A stretch of DNA of 64,000 nucleotides from Domibacillus indicus (GCF_000970685.1 NZ_LAJB01000002.1:465854-529853); one strand, 5' to 3'. Numbered from the stretch's first letter, positions 9,276 to 17,356 are shown. A program made the numbers and translations. Notes: generated by a model from the letters alone, not told the origin.

Positions 9276-9320
9276 CCGCTCCTTTCTTTTTTCCCTAATA
9301 TATGAAAAAAGAAAGAGCGG
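9276..9320 (-). promoter_or_regulatory. Leader hairpin hiding the dacB ribosome site, with SigE-like -10
   Basis: Two arms (9304-9320 and 9276-9293) pair over 17 bp with one bulged base and a 10-nt loop. The downstream arm contains the dacB Shine-Dalgarno sequence AAAGGAG. Inside the loop region, CATATATT (9297-9304, minus strand) resembles a SigE -10 box; TCATGCC 14 bp upstream is a weak -35. RNA started there would lack the upstream arm and leave the ribosome site free, while read-through from scpAB would fold it away. The pairing is seen; the control model is inference. Confidence 0.55.
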
Positions 9321-9325
9321 CATGA

Positions 9326-9898
9326 CTACTCATCGAGTGCTTCTTCAAACCGGCCAAAAAACAGGTCTGCTTCCTGCTGCATTGAAACATCGCCTTCTTC
9401 AAGCGGCGGCAAATCTGATAAACTCTGTAACTGAAAAGCATCTAAAAATTCAGCGGTAGTGACGTATAAGATCGGCCGGCCCGGAGCATCTGCCCGGCCC
9501 GCTTCTTCAATAAGCCCTCGGGCGCTCAGCGTTGCAATCGGGCGCTCTGTTTTAACTCCCCGGATATCTTCAACTTCAATACGGGTAACCGGCTGGTTGT
9601 ATGCAATGATGGCCAGTGTTTCCAGCGCCGCCTGGGACAGTGTTTTCGGAGAAGGCTTTTCGGCAAGCTGCTCAATAAAAGCTGCATTTTCTTTTTTCGT
9701 CATCAGCCTGTATTCATCGCCAAATGTGGTAATCATTACTCCTCTTTTTTCATCCTGCTCAATAGCTTCTGCCATTGACTGAAGAATCTCCCGCACCTCC
9801 TCAATTTCAATACGGAGAACAGACGACAACTGACCGGCAGTCAGTCCTTCGTCTCCTGCTGCAAAAAGCAGGCTTTCTATAATACTTTCATTTTTCAT
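9326..9898 (-). CDS. scpB: Segregation and condensation protein B
   Basis: A 190-residue protein with two winged-helix domains that binds ScpA in the SMC condensin complex and helps compact and separate chromosomes. The conserved core includes LAIIAYNQPVTRIEVEDIRG and the following winged-helix region. Its start overlaps the scpA stop by 4 bp, the usual scpA-scpB arrangement. Confidence 0.96.
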   Translation of the reverse strand: MKNESIIESLLFAAGDEGLTAGQLSSVLRIEIEEVREILQSMAEAIEQDEKRGVMITTFGDEYRLMTKKENAAFIEQLAEKPSPKTLSQAALETLAIIAYNQPVTRIEVEDIRGVKTERPIATLSARGLIEEAGRADAPGRPILYVTTAEFLDAFQLQSLSDLPPLEEGDVSMQQEADLFFGRFEEALDE

Positions 9899-10623
9899 GT
9901 TTCATTTCCTCCAGCCGCTACATAGAGAGCGGCAAAATTTCCTTGTTGTGAAACAACGATCTCATTTTGCTTCATCAGCTCCAATACAGCCAGAAAACTG
10001 ACAACAAGTTCCTCACGTTCATTTGAATCAAATAAATCGTCAAACCGAACGGGCTTTTTTGAAGCCAATAGCTTTTCTTTCAATGTATGCATTCTTTTTT
10101 CTACAGACAGCTCTTCCCGCCGGACAGTTGCTTTTGGGGGTACCGCTAATTTTTTTCGGCGTGTCATTTTTTGAAAGGCGCCGAGCATATCAAAAATCGT
10201 CACTTCAAGCGGCCCTTCTGCGTTCGATGAGAAAAGCTGGTCTGCAGGCGGCCGTGAATACAGCTTTGTCCGCTCTTCTTCCAATTCGTGCAGCCTGCCA
10301 GCCGCTTCTTTGTACTTTTTATATTCAATCAGCCGGCGGGCAAGCTCTTCCCTTGGATCTTCTTCATCAAGATACTCTTCTTCCTCAGACGAGTGGTCAG
10401 GCAAAAGCGACCGGCTTTTCATGGCAATCAATGTTGCTGCCATGACAAGATATTCACTTGCCACGTCCAATTCAAGCTGCTGCATAGTGTTCACATATAA
10501 TAAGTATTGGTTTGTAATTTCTGCGACTGGAATATCATATATGTCTATTTCAAGCTGCTGTATTAAATGAAGCAGCAAATCAAGCGGCCCTTCAAATGAA
10601 TCAATTTTCACTTTATATTCCAT
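9895..10623 (-). CDS. scpA: Segregation and condensation protein A (kleisin)
   Basis: A 242-residue kleisin that bridges the SMC heads and binds ScpB. The N-terminal FEGPLDLLLHLI block, ASEYLVMAATLI, acidic linker and C-terminal winged helix are typical. I chose the ATG at 10623 (MEYKVK), with AGGAG 8 bp upstream, rather than the ATG seven codons earlier, since family members start with MEY. Confidence 0.96.
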   Translation of the reverse strand: MEYKVKIDSFEGPLDLLLHLIQQLEIDIYDIPVAEITNQYLLYVNTMQQLELDVASEYLVMAATLIAMKSRSLLPDHSSEEEEYLDEEDPREELARRLIEYKKYKEAAGRLHELEEERTKLYSRPPADQLFSSNAEGPLEVTIFDMLGAFQKMTRRKKLAVPPKATVRREELSVEKRMHTLKEKLLASKKPVRFDDLFDSNEREELVVSFLAVLELMKQNEIVVSQQGNFAALYVAAGGNET

Positions 10624-10702
10624 CGTATGCTCTCCTGTATCCATTGCTTTTTTAGCACCACGTCAAGTATAGTTCATTTTACGAGAGATTTCAGCGTTAA
10701 AG

Positions 10703-10731
10703 TTGAGTACACGGACAAAACATGATACGCT
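10703..10731 (+). promoter_or_regulatory. Possible ypuF promoter
   Basis: TTGAGT, 17-bp spacer, TACGCT on the plus strand, about 37 bp before the ypuF start. Spacing is ideal, the -10 match is moderate. Confidence 0.4.
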
Positions 10732-10767
10732 TTACTTCAATCCGACCACTTGACTGGGGGAAAAGGA

Positions 10768-11283
10768 ATGTATTCATATCCGGTGCCTTATCTGGCTTTT
10801 TTGGCACATTTTCATATTGACCGTGATTATTTCGAATGTCATGAGCTGCTAGAAGAATACTGGAAAAAAATCGGCGGCGCCCGTGATTCTGTCTGGGTTG
10901 GCTTAATCCAGTGTGCTGTTTTTTTATATCATTACCGCCGCGGAAACCAAACAGGGGCCCTTCGAATGGCGGAAAAATCTTTGCAATGCCTCAGCCGCAA
11001 TGAACAGGCATTGATTCAGCTTGGCATTGACCCGGAACCATTTTTATTGTCCATCCAGCGGGCGGCCGACAGATTGAAGCAGGGCAGCCCCTTCCATCCG
11101 ATTGCGATTCCCATTGCGGATGACCAGCTCCAAAAAGAATTTGGCCACTTTGTCCAGAGCTTTGAGCCCGAGCTGAATGAACAGTTTGTAGCAAATAAGC
11201 ATATGTTGCGCGACCGCACCGACGTATTAAAAGCCCGGTCAGCTGCGCTAGCATTAAAAAAAGCCGGCAAGGCGACGATGTAA
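10768..11283 (+). CDS. ypuF: DUF309 family protein YpuF
   Basis: A 171-residue protein of the DUF309 family. The family signature FECHELLEEYWK is at about 19-30, followed by WVGLIQ and HYRRGN, which form the helical core. Its biochemical role is not known. The ATG at 10768 follows GGGGGA with a 6-bp gap; a TTG six codons earlier lies on top of that ribosome site. It is the plus-strand neighbour of scpA, as in B. subtilis, and converges with ribT. Confidence 0.85.
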   Translation: MYSYPVPYLAFLAHFHIDRDYFECHELLEEYWKKIGGARDSVWVGLIQCAVFLYHYRRGNQTGALRMAEKSLQCLSRNEQALIQLGIDPEPFLLSIQRAADRLKQGSPFHPIAIPIADDQLQKEFGHFVQSFEPELNEQFVANKHMLRDRTDVLKARSAALALKKAGKATM

Positions 11284-11303
11284 TCGTCCTTTACCGGCTT
11301 TCT
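11256..11303. terminator. Two-way terminator between ypuF and ribT
   Basis: AAGCCGG (11261-11267) pairs with CCGGCTT (11294-11300), extended by inner pairs GACGA/TCGTC. The hairpin holds the stop codons of both convergent genes. An A tract lies on one side and only a short T-rich stretch on the other. Confidence 0.55.
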
Positions 11304-11644
11304 TCCATGCATTTTTTAAAAAATCGGTTTGTTGATTCACTTGAGACAACCGTCCGGTCTGAAAATAATTTTGTTACCGCAGCAATCATTTCTTTCCCGA
11401 TTCCTTCATCGCGGAAAGATGGATTTACGGCAATATGCAAAATTTCGGCTTTTGCTTCATTGACAGCCACCCCAATTACTCCAACGACATCTTCGTCTAC
11501 TCTCCAGAGAAACAGCTGTCTGCTGGCATCTGCTTCGTACCCTTCAATCGTTTCCCTCAGTGTCCGAAGTTCTTTCTCGCGGGGCATGTAGGAAAGCAAG
11601 CCCATTGCAATTTTCTTAAACGATTTCTTATATCGAATCAGCAT
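11291..11644 (-). CDS. ribT: GNAT-type protein RibT
   Basis: A 117-residue GNAT-fold acetyltransferase closely resembling B. subtilis RibT in its first 30 residues (LIRYKKSFKKIAMGLLS). Its substrate is not settled; in B. subtilis it is the last gene of the riboflavin operon. Acetyl-CoA binding region: IAVNPSFRDEGIGKEMI. The ATG at 11644 has GAGGGA upstream; the longer frame to 11776 has no ribosome site. The riboflavin synthesis genes that normally precede it are absent here, so it stands alone next to ypuF. Confidence 0.85.
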   Translation of the reverse strand: MLIRYKKSFKKIAMGLLSYMPREKELRTLRETIEGYEADASRQLFLWRVDEDVVGVIGVAVNEAKAEILHIAVNPSFRDEGIGKEMIAAVTKLFSDRTVVSSESTNRFFKKCMEESR

Positions 11645-11739
11645 ATAAAATCCCTCTTCAATTAGCAGAATTTGCCTGCTTAATATCGCCACGTTTCTTA
11701 TCTTACTAAATCCTGTACGTAACCGCAAGGTGTTCTCTT

Positions 11740-11826
11740 TTAATTTACAATGAAAAACCAGTAATACAGTCCCCATCCGAATGCCATCAGCGATAACAAA
11801 ACAAGCAAAATAATATTACTTTTCAC
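11740..11826 (-). CDS. Small hydrophobic peptide gene behind lysA
   Basis: A 28-codon frame starting with GTG, 15 bp after the lysA stop, with GAGG 9 bp upstream of the start. The product is MKSNIILLVLLSLMAFG followed by WGLYYWFFIVN and a TAA stop. It has one positive residue at the N terminus and a single continuous hydrophobic segment, the look of a one-pass membrane peptide. I do not recognise the family. It would be co-transcribed with lysA. Frame, start signal and hydrophobicity are seen; translation is inference. Confidence 0.5.
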   Translation of the reverse strand: MKSNIILLVLLSLMAFGWGLYYWFFIVN

Positions 11827-11841
11827 TTCGTCTGCCCTCAA

Positions 11842-13161
11842 TCAATTTGTCTGCGGCAGACCGAGCGGCAGATCCAGTTTTACTAAATCATCAAATGTTT
11901 CACGGCGGATTACCAGCTTCATATCACCGTTCTCAACAAATACCACCGGCGGACGTGGAATCCGGTTATAATTATTCGCCATTGAATAGCCATATGCCCC
12001 TGTACAGAACATCGCAAGCAGGTCACCTGTTTTTGCTTTCGGAAGCGGCAGGTCCCAAATAAGCATATCTCCCGACTCACAGCATTTTCCGGCGATCGAA
12101 ACGGTTTCCTCAACCGGATCATTCACACGGTTTGCCAGCACGGCCTCGTATTTTGCTTCATATAAAGCGGGACGGATATTATCGCTCATGCCGCCGTCAA
12201 CGGCCAGATACTTGCGTACATTCGGTACATCTTTTACCGATCCCGTCTCATAAACGGTTATACCGGCATCGCCGACTAGAGACCGGCCGGGCTCAATCCA
12301 GATTTCTGGCATTTGAAGCCCCTGCTTTTTCGTTTCTGCCTGCACTTTACGAATAATTTCTTCGACATATGCAGCAGGCGCAATCGGATCATCTTCAGCC
12401 GTATAACGGATACCAAAGCCGCCGCCCAGGTTAAGCACTTCCGCCTCGAATGATAAACGATTGTGCCAGTCTGCCAGCTTGCCAATAATTTTTTCGGCAG
12501 CAAGAACAAAGCCCGTCGTTTCAAAAATTTGTGACCCGATATGGCAATGAAGGCCCAGCACACGCACAAATGGTTTTTTCAGCGCAAGAGTCAATGCTTC
12601 TTCAGCCTGGCCATTGTTTAAGTCAAAACCAAATTTTGAATCTTCCTGGCCTGTTAAAATATAATCATGCGTATGTGCTTCAATTCCCGGAGTAATACGA
12701 AGCAAGATGCTCATGGCCTGACGGCGCTCTTCACTGATTTCACCAATCATCTCCAGCTCATGGAAATTATCCGCCACAATACAGCCGATTTTTGCATCAA
12801 ATGCCATTTCAAGCTCTTCGCGGCTTTTATTATTGCCATGAAAATGAATACGCTCTGCTGGAAAACCGGCTTTTTGTGCTGTATATAATTCGCCGCCCGA
12901 CACTACATCAAGAGAAAGTCCTTCCTGCTCCGCCAGCTGCATCATGGCGACTGAAGCGAATGCCTTGCTTGCATATGCCACCTGTGCGGTGATTCCCAAT
13001 TTATCAAACGTTTGTTTAAAGCCTCTCGCACGCTCGCGAATCAGCGCTACATCATATAAATAAAGCGGCGTGCCAAATTTAGCAGCTGCTTCTACTACAT
13101 CGACACCGCCAATCTCCAGGTGTCCGCGGTTGTTGACAGCTGCTGTCCCATATGTATGCAT
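11842..13161 (-). CDS. lysA: Diaminopimelate decarboxylase
   Basis: A 439-residue PLP enzyme of fold type III that converts meso-diaminopimelate to lysine and CO2, the last step of lysine synthesis. PLP-binding Lys66 is in VAYASKAF; the glycine-rich phosphate loop is LNLGGGFGIRY; the partner-subunit Cys is in CCESGD. The start ATG follows a GGGGCG stretch. In B. subtilis it also follows spoVAF. Confidence 0.97.
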   Translation of the reverse strand: MHTYGTAAVNNRGHLEIGGVDVVEAAAKFGTPLYLYDVALIRERARGFKQTFDKLGITAQVAYASKAFASVAMMQLAEQEGLSLDVVSGGELYTAQKAGFPAERIHFHGNNKSREELEMAFDAKIGCIVADNFHELEMIGEISEERRQAMSILLRITPGIEAHTHDYILTGQEDSKFGFDLNNGQAEEALTLALKKPFVRVLGLHCHIGSQIFETTGFVLAAEKIIGKLADWHNRLSFEAEVLNLGGGFGIRYTAEDDPIAPAAYVEEIIRKVQAETKKQGLQMPEIWIEPGRSLVGDAGITVYETGSVKDVPNVRKYLAVDGGMSDNIRPALYEAKYEAVLANRVNDPVEETVSIAGKCCESGDMLIWDLPLPKAKTGDLLAMFCTGAYGYSMANNYNRIPRPPVVFVENGDMKLVIRRETFDDLVKLDLPLGLPQTN

Positions 13162-13220
13162 AGATTTAATCGCCCCGTTCTATTATCGTTATGCCGTTTA
13201 TCCGGCATGAGAATAAAAGT

Positions 13221-13249
13221 ACTATAACATACATTCCCCACCTGCTCAA
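13221..13249 (-). promoter_or_regulatory. SigA promoter of lysA
   Basis: Minus strand TTGAGC (13244-13249), 17-bp spacer, TATAGT (13221-13226), giving a leader of about 50 nt. No lysine riboswitch can be seen in this short leader. Confidence 0.7.
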
Positions 13250-13253
13250 TACA

Positions 13254-13295
13254 TGAAAAATCAACGGTCAGCGGGAATGGGACCGGTTGATTTTC
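13254..13295 (-). terminator. spoVAF terminator enclosing the stop codon
   Basis: Minus strand AAAATCAACCGGTC pairs with GACCGTTGATTTTT with one bulge; the last bases form the T tract. The TGA stop of spoVAF lies at the loop side of the hairpin. Confidence 0.7.
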
Positions 13296-14683
13296 GGTAT
13301 CCCCGTTTTTTCCGGAGCCTGGCGCCTGATTAAAATGGTCCACAGAGAGACGGCATCAAATGGAATAAGCGGCCATAAGTATGGAGCTCCAAACGGTTTT
13401 AAACGGACAAGGTATAAGAAAACAAGCATAAGCGATACGATAAACCCTTCCGGCCCGAAAAGAGCTGTCACAAAAAGAATGAACAGGCGCATCATTTTAT
13501 TGGCCAGCCCCAGCTCATAGCTTGGCGTGGAAAATGTGCCGATCGCTGCGATCGCTGTGTATAAAATAACTTCCGCTACAAAAAGTCCCGTATCAATCGC
13601 AATCTGCCCGATTAAAACAGCCGCAACAAGCCCCATTGCAGTGGAAAGCGGCTGTGGTGTGTGAATGGCAGCAATTCGCAGCCATTCAATCCCTACATCT
13701 GCAATAAATATTTGCACAGCAAGCGGAATATGTGTTTTTTCGTTCGGTCCGATAAAAGATAATGCTTTTGGCAGCATATCAGGATTTTCAGCAAATACGA
13801 GCCAGAGCGGCAGCAAAAAGATAGACATCCATAATCCGATAAAACGAAGCAGGCGAATAAACGTGCCTGCGGCCGGCAGCTGCCTATATTCTTCTGCATG
13901 CTGCATATGCTGTAAATACGTAGACGGTGTAATCATCACAGCAGGAGATGTATCTGTGTATAAAAGAACATGCCCTTCCATCAGATGGGCAGCGGCAATA
14001 TCAGCACGTTCTGTATACCGGACAAGCGGGTATGGATTATAATGCTGCTTAATTAAAAACTCTTCTATTGTTTTATCTGCCATTGGAACACCGGCTGTTT
14101 TAATAGATTCAATTTCCCGTTTAACTTTGTCCACCAGGTCCTGTGAGGCAATACCGTCCATATACCCGACAGCAACATCCATTTCCGACATTTCTCCGGC
14201 TTTCATCATTTCGAACCGAAGCCGGCTGTCGCGGATTCTTCTTCTTGTGAGAGCCGTGTTAACGATAATATTTTCAACAAATCCGTCACGCGATCCCCGT
14301 ACTACTTTTTCTGTATCCGGCTCTTCCGGCTGGCGGCCCGGATAACTTCGCACATCCACCGTAAACAAAGCACCCTGTACGGCAATCACAATCAGGCCGG
14401 ACATGAGGGCCACCGGCAGCTTAGATACATCCTTTATTTCTTCGACTGCCTGGTGAACGAGGTTCTCCTTGACTAAAGAGGCGGTTGAGGTATTTTCCTT
14501 TTTTTCAATTGATACGAGCGCATGAATGATCTCAATAATGAACTCTGTATCACACAGGCCATTAATAAAATAAAGATGGAGCGGCTCTCCGGCTACCGTA
14601 AGCTTTCTGACGCCTGTATCAAAGCTTTTGCCAAGACCTGCCTCTTTCTGCAGATAAGCATCGACTTCCTCCGGCTTGATCAT
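13268..14683 (-). CDS. spoVAF: Spore germination-type protein SpoVAF (GerA family)
   Basis: A 471-residue protein of the GerA/SpoVAF A-subunit family: a large soluble N-terminal part, then about five membrane helices from residue 270 on, and a short C-terminal tail. In B. subtilis it is made in the forespore and assists nutrient germination with the SpoVA channel. The ATG at 14683 has AAGGAGG upstream and lies 14 bp after the spoVAB stop. The rest of the usual operon (spoVAC, AD, AEb, AEa) is missing between AB and AF. Confidence 0.93.
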   Translation of the reverse strand: MIKPEEVDAYLQKEAGLGKSFDTGVRKLTVAGEPLHLYFINGLCDTEFIIEIIHALVSIEKKENTSTASLVKENLVHQAVEEIKDVSKLPVALMSGLIVIAVQGALFTVDVRSYPGRQPEEPDTEKVVRGSRDGFVENIIVNTALTRRRIRDSRLRFEMMKAGEMSEMDVAVGYMDGIASQDLVDKVKREIESIKTAGVPMADKTIEEFLIKQHYNPYPLVRYTERADIAAAHLMEGHVLLYTDTSPAVMITPSTYLQHMQHAEEYRQLPAAGTFIRLLRFIGLWMSIFLLPLWLVFAENPDMLPKALSFIGPNEKTHIPLAVQIFIADVGIEWLRIAAIHTPQPLSTAMGLVAAVLIGQIAIDTGLFVAEVILYTAIAAIGTFSTPSYELGLANKMMRLFILFVTALFGPEGFIVSLMLVFLYLVRLKPFGAPYLWPLIPFDAVSLWTILIRRQAPEKTGIPKINRSHSR

Positions 14684-14697
14684 TGTACTGCCTCCTT

Positions 14698-15114
14698 TTA
14701 CATAGGTGAAAATAAAATCCATTGGATGAGGGAGCCAGTCATTTTGCCGAATGCCACCGCCATCATCAAAATGTTAACCTCAGCAAAAACCCCTGCTCTT
14801 TTTGATAGTATTGGAAAAACATTTAGTACTTCTGTTAGTGCCGCGGCTGACATCCCAATAAATAACCCGCTGAACAAGCCAAAAAATGCAGCTGCAACAG
14901 CCGGCCAGTGAAACTGCACTTGAAAGATATGCAAAAATGTGCCGGCTAAAACACCAAACACGAGCGACAATTCATATAAATAAAGGTGCGGGTTCGTCTT
15001 GGTTGCCGATACAAGTCTTGGAATGACACCAAGCACCGTAATGAACGCCACATACCCTGCGCCTGTCGCAAATCCACCGGCCAGGCCTAAAAAAATGGCA
15101 AGGACAATGCTCAT
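14698..15114 (-). CDS. spoVAB: Stage V sporulation protein AB
   Basis: A 138-residue polytopic membrane protein with about four membrane helices, matching B. subtilis SpoVAB (about 141 residues) in length, position and composition (FLGLAGGFATGAGYVAFITV). Role within the forespore SpoVA set is not settled. It follows spoVAA by 3 bp. Confidence 0.9.
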   Translation of the reverse strand: MSIVLAIFLGLAGGFATGAGYVAFITVLGVIPRLVSATKTNPHLYLYELSLVFGVLAGTFLHIFQVQFHWPAVAAAFFGLFSGLFIGMSAAALTEVLNVFPILSKRAGVFAEVNILMMAVAFGKMTGSLIQWILFSPM

Positions 15115-15117
15115 CTT

Positions 15118-15714
15118 TTACTTCTCATCCTTTTCATTAGCGGCGAGATAACCATTTATATCTTCTTCATATTTAAACATTTCTAGATCGAGCGGTCCCG
15201 GCTCCTCATTTAAGCGTTTTTGCCAGAGCCTGTTAAAAAATAAGATCATGCCCAGGCCAAGGCCGATTGAATAAGGAATTTGCAGCCAGAGCGGCCGTTC
15301 TTCTCTGACACCGGTTATTTTTTCATACAGAAGCGTATGTACTTTTTGCATCGCTACATCTTCATGAAAATTCATAATAGTTAATGCAGCGCCGGTAAAA
15401 AGGACCAGCCAGACGAAGGCGACTTTCCAAAAAGGGGCCGGTGCTTTTACCGGCTGAAGGCTGACAATCGTTTCGGTTTCTCCGGCAATGACAGCCCGCA
15501 CATCCGGGAGAACTGTTTTGAGAGCATGAATAACATCAAGAATGGTAACAATCACCACATTGCCGGCTGACGGCTTGACGGTTTTGACAATGAGCTTTTC
15601 AAGAACCGGCTGCATGCTTTCATCCGCTTCCGCTTCGGCCACATCAAAAAAAGAAATGCGCCGTTCGTCAAGGCGAACATGGCGCTTTAAACTGATGTAC
15701 ACTATTTGCTCCAT
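15118..15714 (-). CDS. spoVAA: Stage V sporulation protein AA
   Basis: A 198-residue protein with a soluble N-terminal domain (about 1-105) starting EQIVYISLKRHVRL and two membrane segments near 108-126 and 155-173. This is the SpoVAA plan. It is the first spoVA gene after sigF, with GGAGGTG upstream of its ATG. In B. subtilis the operon is transcribed in the forespore by SigG; I could not find a convincing SigG promoter in the 40-bp gap. Confidence 0.9.
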   Translation of the reverse strand: MEQIVYISLKRHVRLDERRISFFDVAEAEADESMQPVLEKLIVKTVKPSAGNVVIVTILDVIHALKTVLPDVRAVIAGETETIVSLQPVKAPAPFWKVAFVWLVLFTGAALTIMNFHEDVAMQKVHTLLYEKITGVREERPLWLQIPYSIGLGLGMILFFNRLWQKRLNEEPGPLDLEMFKYEEDINGYLAANEKDEK

Positions 15715-15753
15715 AGCAGCACCTCCGCTTTTTACGAAGTTTCCCCGTGCCGG

Positions 15754-16491
15754 CTATTTTTTATTCATATCTGCCCGCAGGCTTTTCATAATCTGCTTTT
15801 CAAGCCTGGATACCTGCACCTGTGAAATGCCAAGCCGGACTGCGGTTTCCGCCTGTGTATAATCTTTAAAGAAACGAAGAAGCACAATAAGCTGCTCACG
15901 TTCCGGCAGCTTTTCAACCGCTTCTTTCACCACCAGGGATTCGAACCATTTTGCTTCCGGGGCCGCCAGCTGATCAAGCAGCGTAATCGGCTCTCCTTCA
16001 TTTTCATAAACCGTTTCATGAATGGATGTCGGGCGCCGGGAAGATTCCTGCGCCATCATCGCTTCCTCAAGCGGAATATTCAGCTTTTCCGCCAATTCCT
16101 GTACCGTTGGCGGACGGCCGAATTTGGCAATAAACGCTTCGCGTTCACGCCTCATTTTTCCGGCTGTTTCTTTTAAGCGCCTGCTGACCTTCACTTCCCC
16201 GTCATCACGTAAAAAGCGCTGGATTTCACCAATAATCATCGGTACCGCGTACGTTGAAAATTTTACGTTATAGGACAAATCAAACTTATCGATACACTTA
16301 ATTAAGCCAATGCAGCCAATTTGAAATAAATCTTCTGATTCATGGCCGCGGTTTAAAAACCGGTGTACAACTGACCAGACAAGGCGTGTATTCCATTCTA
16401 CAAGCTTATTACGCGCTTCCAAGTCGCCAGCCTGACTTTTTTCAATCAGCTTCTTCACTTCACCATCGGACAGCTGCACCGCCTGTTTCAT
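15754..16491 (-). CDS. sigF: Sporulation sigma factor SigF
   Basis: A 245-residue SigB/F/G-type sigma factor, the first forespore-specific sigma factor. Region 2 includes DLFQIGCIGLIKCIDKFD and the -10 recognition stretch with FSTYAVPMIIGEIQRFLRDD; region 3 and region 4 (RLGISQVQVSRLEKQIM) follow. Third gene of the spoIIA operon, 18 bp after spoIIAB. Its activity is expected to be held by SpoIIAB until SpoIIAA is dephosphorylated. Confidence 0.97.
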   Translation of the reverse strand: MKQAVQLSDGEVKKLIEKSQAGDLEARNKLVEWNTRLVWSVVHRFLNRGHESEDLFQIGCIGLIKCIDKFDLSYNVKFSTYAVPMIIGEIQRFLRDDGEVKVSRRLKETAGKMRREREAFIAKFGRPPTVQELAEKLNIPLEEAMMAQESSRRPTSIHETVYENEGEPITLLDQLAAPEAKWFESLVVKEAVEKLPEREQLIVLLRFFKDYTQAETAVRLGISQVQVSRLEKQIMKSLRADMNKK

Positions 16492-16509
16492 GGGATCACA
16501 ACCCGTTCT

Positions 16510-16950
16510 TTAAACACAGTTAACACGCTTTCCGGCCAGCCGCTTTTTAAACCGGACGATTGTTCCCGAAGAGGTACTTGACTCAATTTCCAGTTTATCC
16601 GTAAAGTGCTCCATAATCGTAAAGCCCATCCCGGCTCTTTCCATTTCGGGCTTTGTTGTAAAAAGAGGTTCTTTTGCTTCTTCAATGTTACGGATGCCGC
16701 GCCCTTCATCGCGGATCACGACGTCAATTTCCCCGTCTTCTATCGATGCACTGATGTAAACAATTCCAGCCGGATTGCTGTCATATCCATGAATAATGGC
16801 ATTGGTCACTGCTTCTGACACAGCTGTTTTTAATTCGGCTAAATCATCTACTGTCGGATTGAGCTTGGCAGCGAAGGATGCTACTGCTACACGGGAAAAT
16901 GCTTCATTTTCACCGAGAGCATTAAATGAGATCGTCATTGCGTTCTGCAT
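16510..16950 (-). CDS. spoIIAB: Anti-sigma F factor SpoIIAB
   Basis: A 146-residue kinase and anti-sigma factor that binds SigF and phosphorylates SpoIIAA. The GHKL ATP-binding motifs are present: EAVTNAIIHGY, IRDEGRGI and GMGFTIMEHF. The ATG has GGAGG with a suitable gap and overlaps the spoIIAA stop by 16 bp, which implies coupled translation. Confidence 0.97.
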   Translation of the reverse strand: MQNAMTISFNALGENEAFSRVAVASFAAKLNPTVDDLAELKTAVSEAVTNAIIHGYDSNPAGIVYISASIEDGEIDVVIRDEGRGIRNIEEAKEPLFTTKPEMERAGMGFTIMEHFTDKLEIESSTSSGTIVRFKKRLAGKRVNCV

Positions 16951-17297
16951 GATGATTCCTCCAATCGATCGAGTGCTTCTTGCTCGGTTTGCGTCACATA
17001 CATAATTTTAAATAATCCTGAAAGCTGAAACAGACGCTTTACTTGAGTGTTCAGTCCACAGACTGTCACACTTCCGCCCATTTCATTCACCTGGCGGTAA
17101 CGGCCCAAAATAACCCCAAGGCCTGAACTGTCCATGAAAGGAAGGCCGCTTAAATTCCAGATAAGATGCTGTGTTTGATGCTGGTCTATTTGCTGTTCAG
17201 TAAATTCTTTTACCTGCTCGGAATAATAGTGATCCAGTTCTCCTGTCAGACGAATGATGAGAACCTTCCCCTGTGCTTCTGCTTTCATGGTTACCAT
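16935..17297 (-). CDS. spoIIAA: Anti-anti-sigma factor SpoIIAA
   Basis: A 120-residue STAS-domain protein that frees SigF by binding SpoIIAB. The phosphorylated serine is Ser58 in FMDSSGLGVILGRY, the same position as in B. subtilis. I chose the ATG at 17297, which has AAAGGAGG 7 bp upstream; the frame extends to 17396 but through the promoter region. No dacF precedes it, unlike the B. subtilis operon. Confidence 0.96.
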   Translation of the reverse strand: MVTMKAEAQGKVLIIRLTGELDHYYSEQVKEFTEQQIDQHQTQHLIWNLSGLPFMDSSGLGVILGRYRQVNEMGGSVTVCGLNTQVKRLFQLSGLFKIMYVTQTEQEALDRLEESSCRTQ

Positions 17298-17326
17298 TGT
17301 GATTCCTCCTTTGCTTGCTGATACGT

Positions 17327-17356
17327 CAATTCTTTTTCCAAAAGCCCTTTTCCTGC
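17327..17356 (-). promoter_or_regulatory. SigH-type promoter of the spoIIA operon
   Basis: Minus strand GCAGGAAAA (17348-17356) matches the SigH -35 pattern RNAGGAWWW; AAAGAATTG (17327-17335) matches the -10 pattern RNNGAATWW; the gap is 12 bp. The expected start lies about 25 bp before the spoIIAA ATG. SigH control of spoIIA is established in B. subtilis. Confidence 0.75.
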
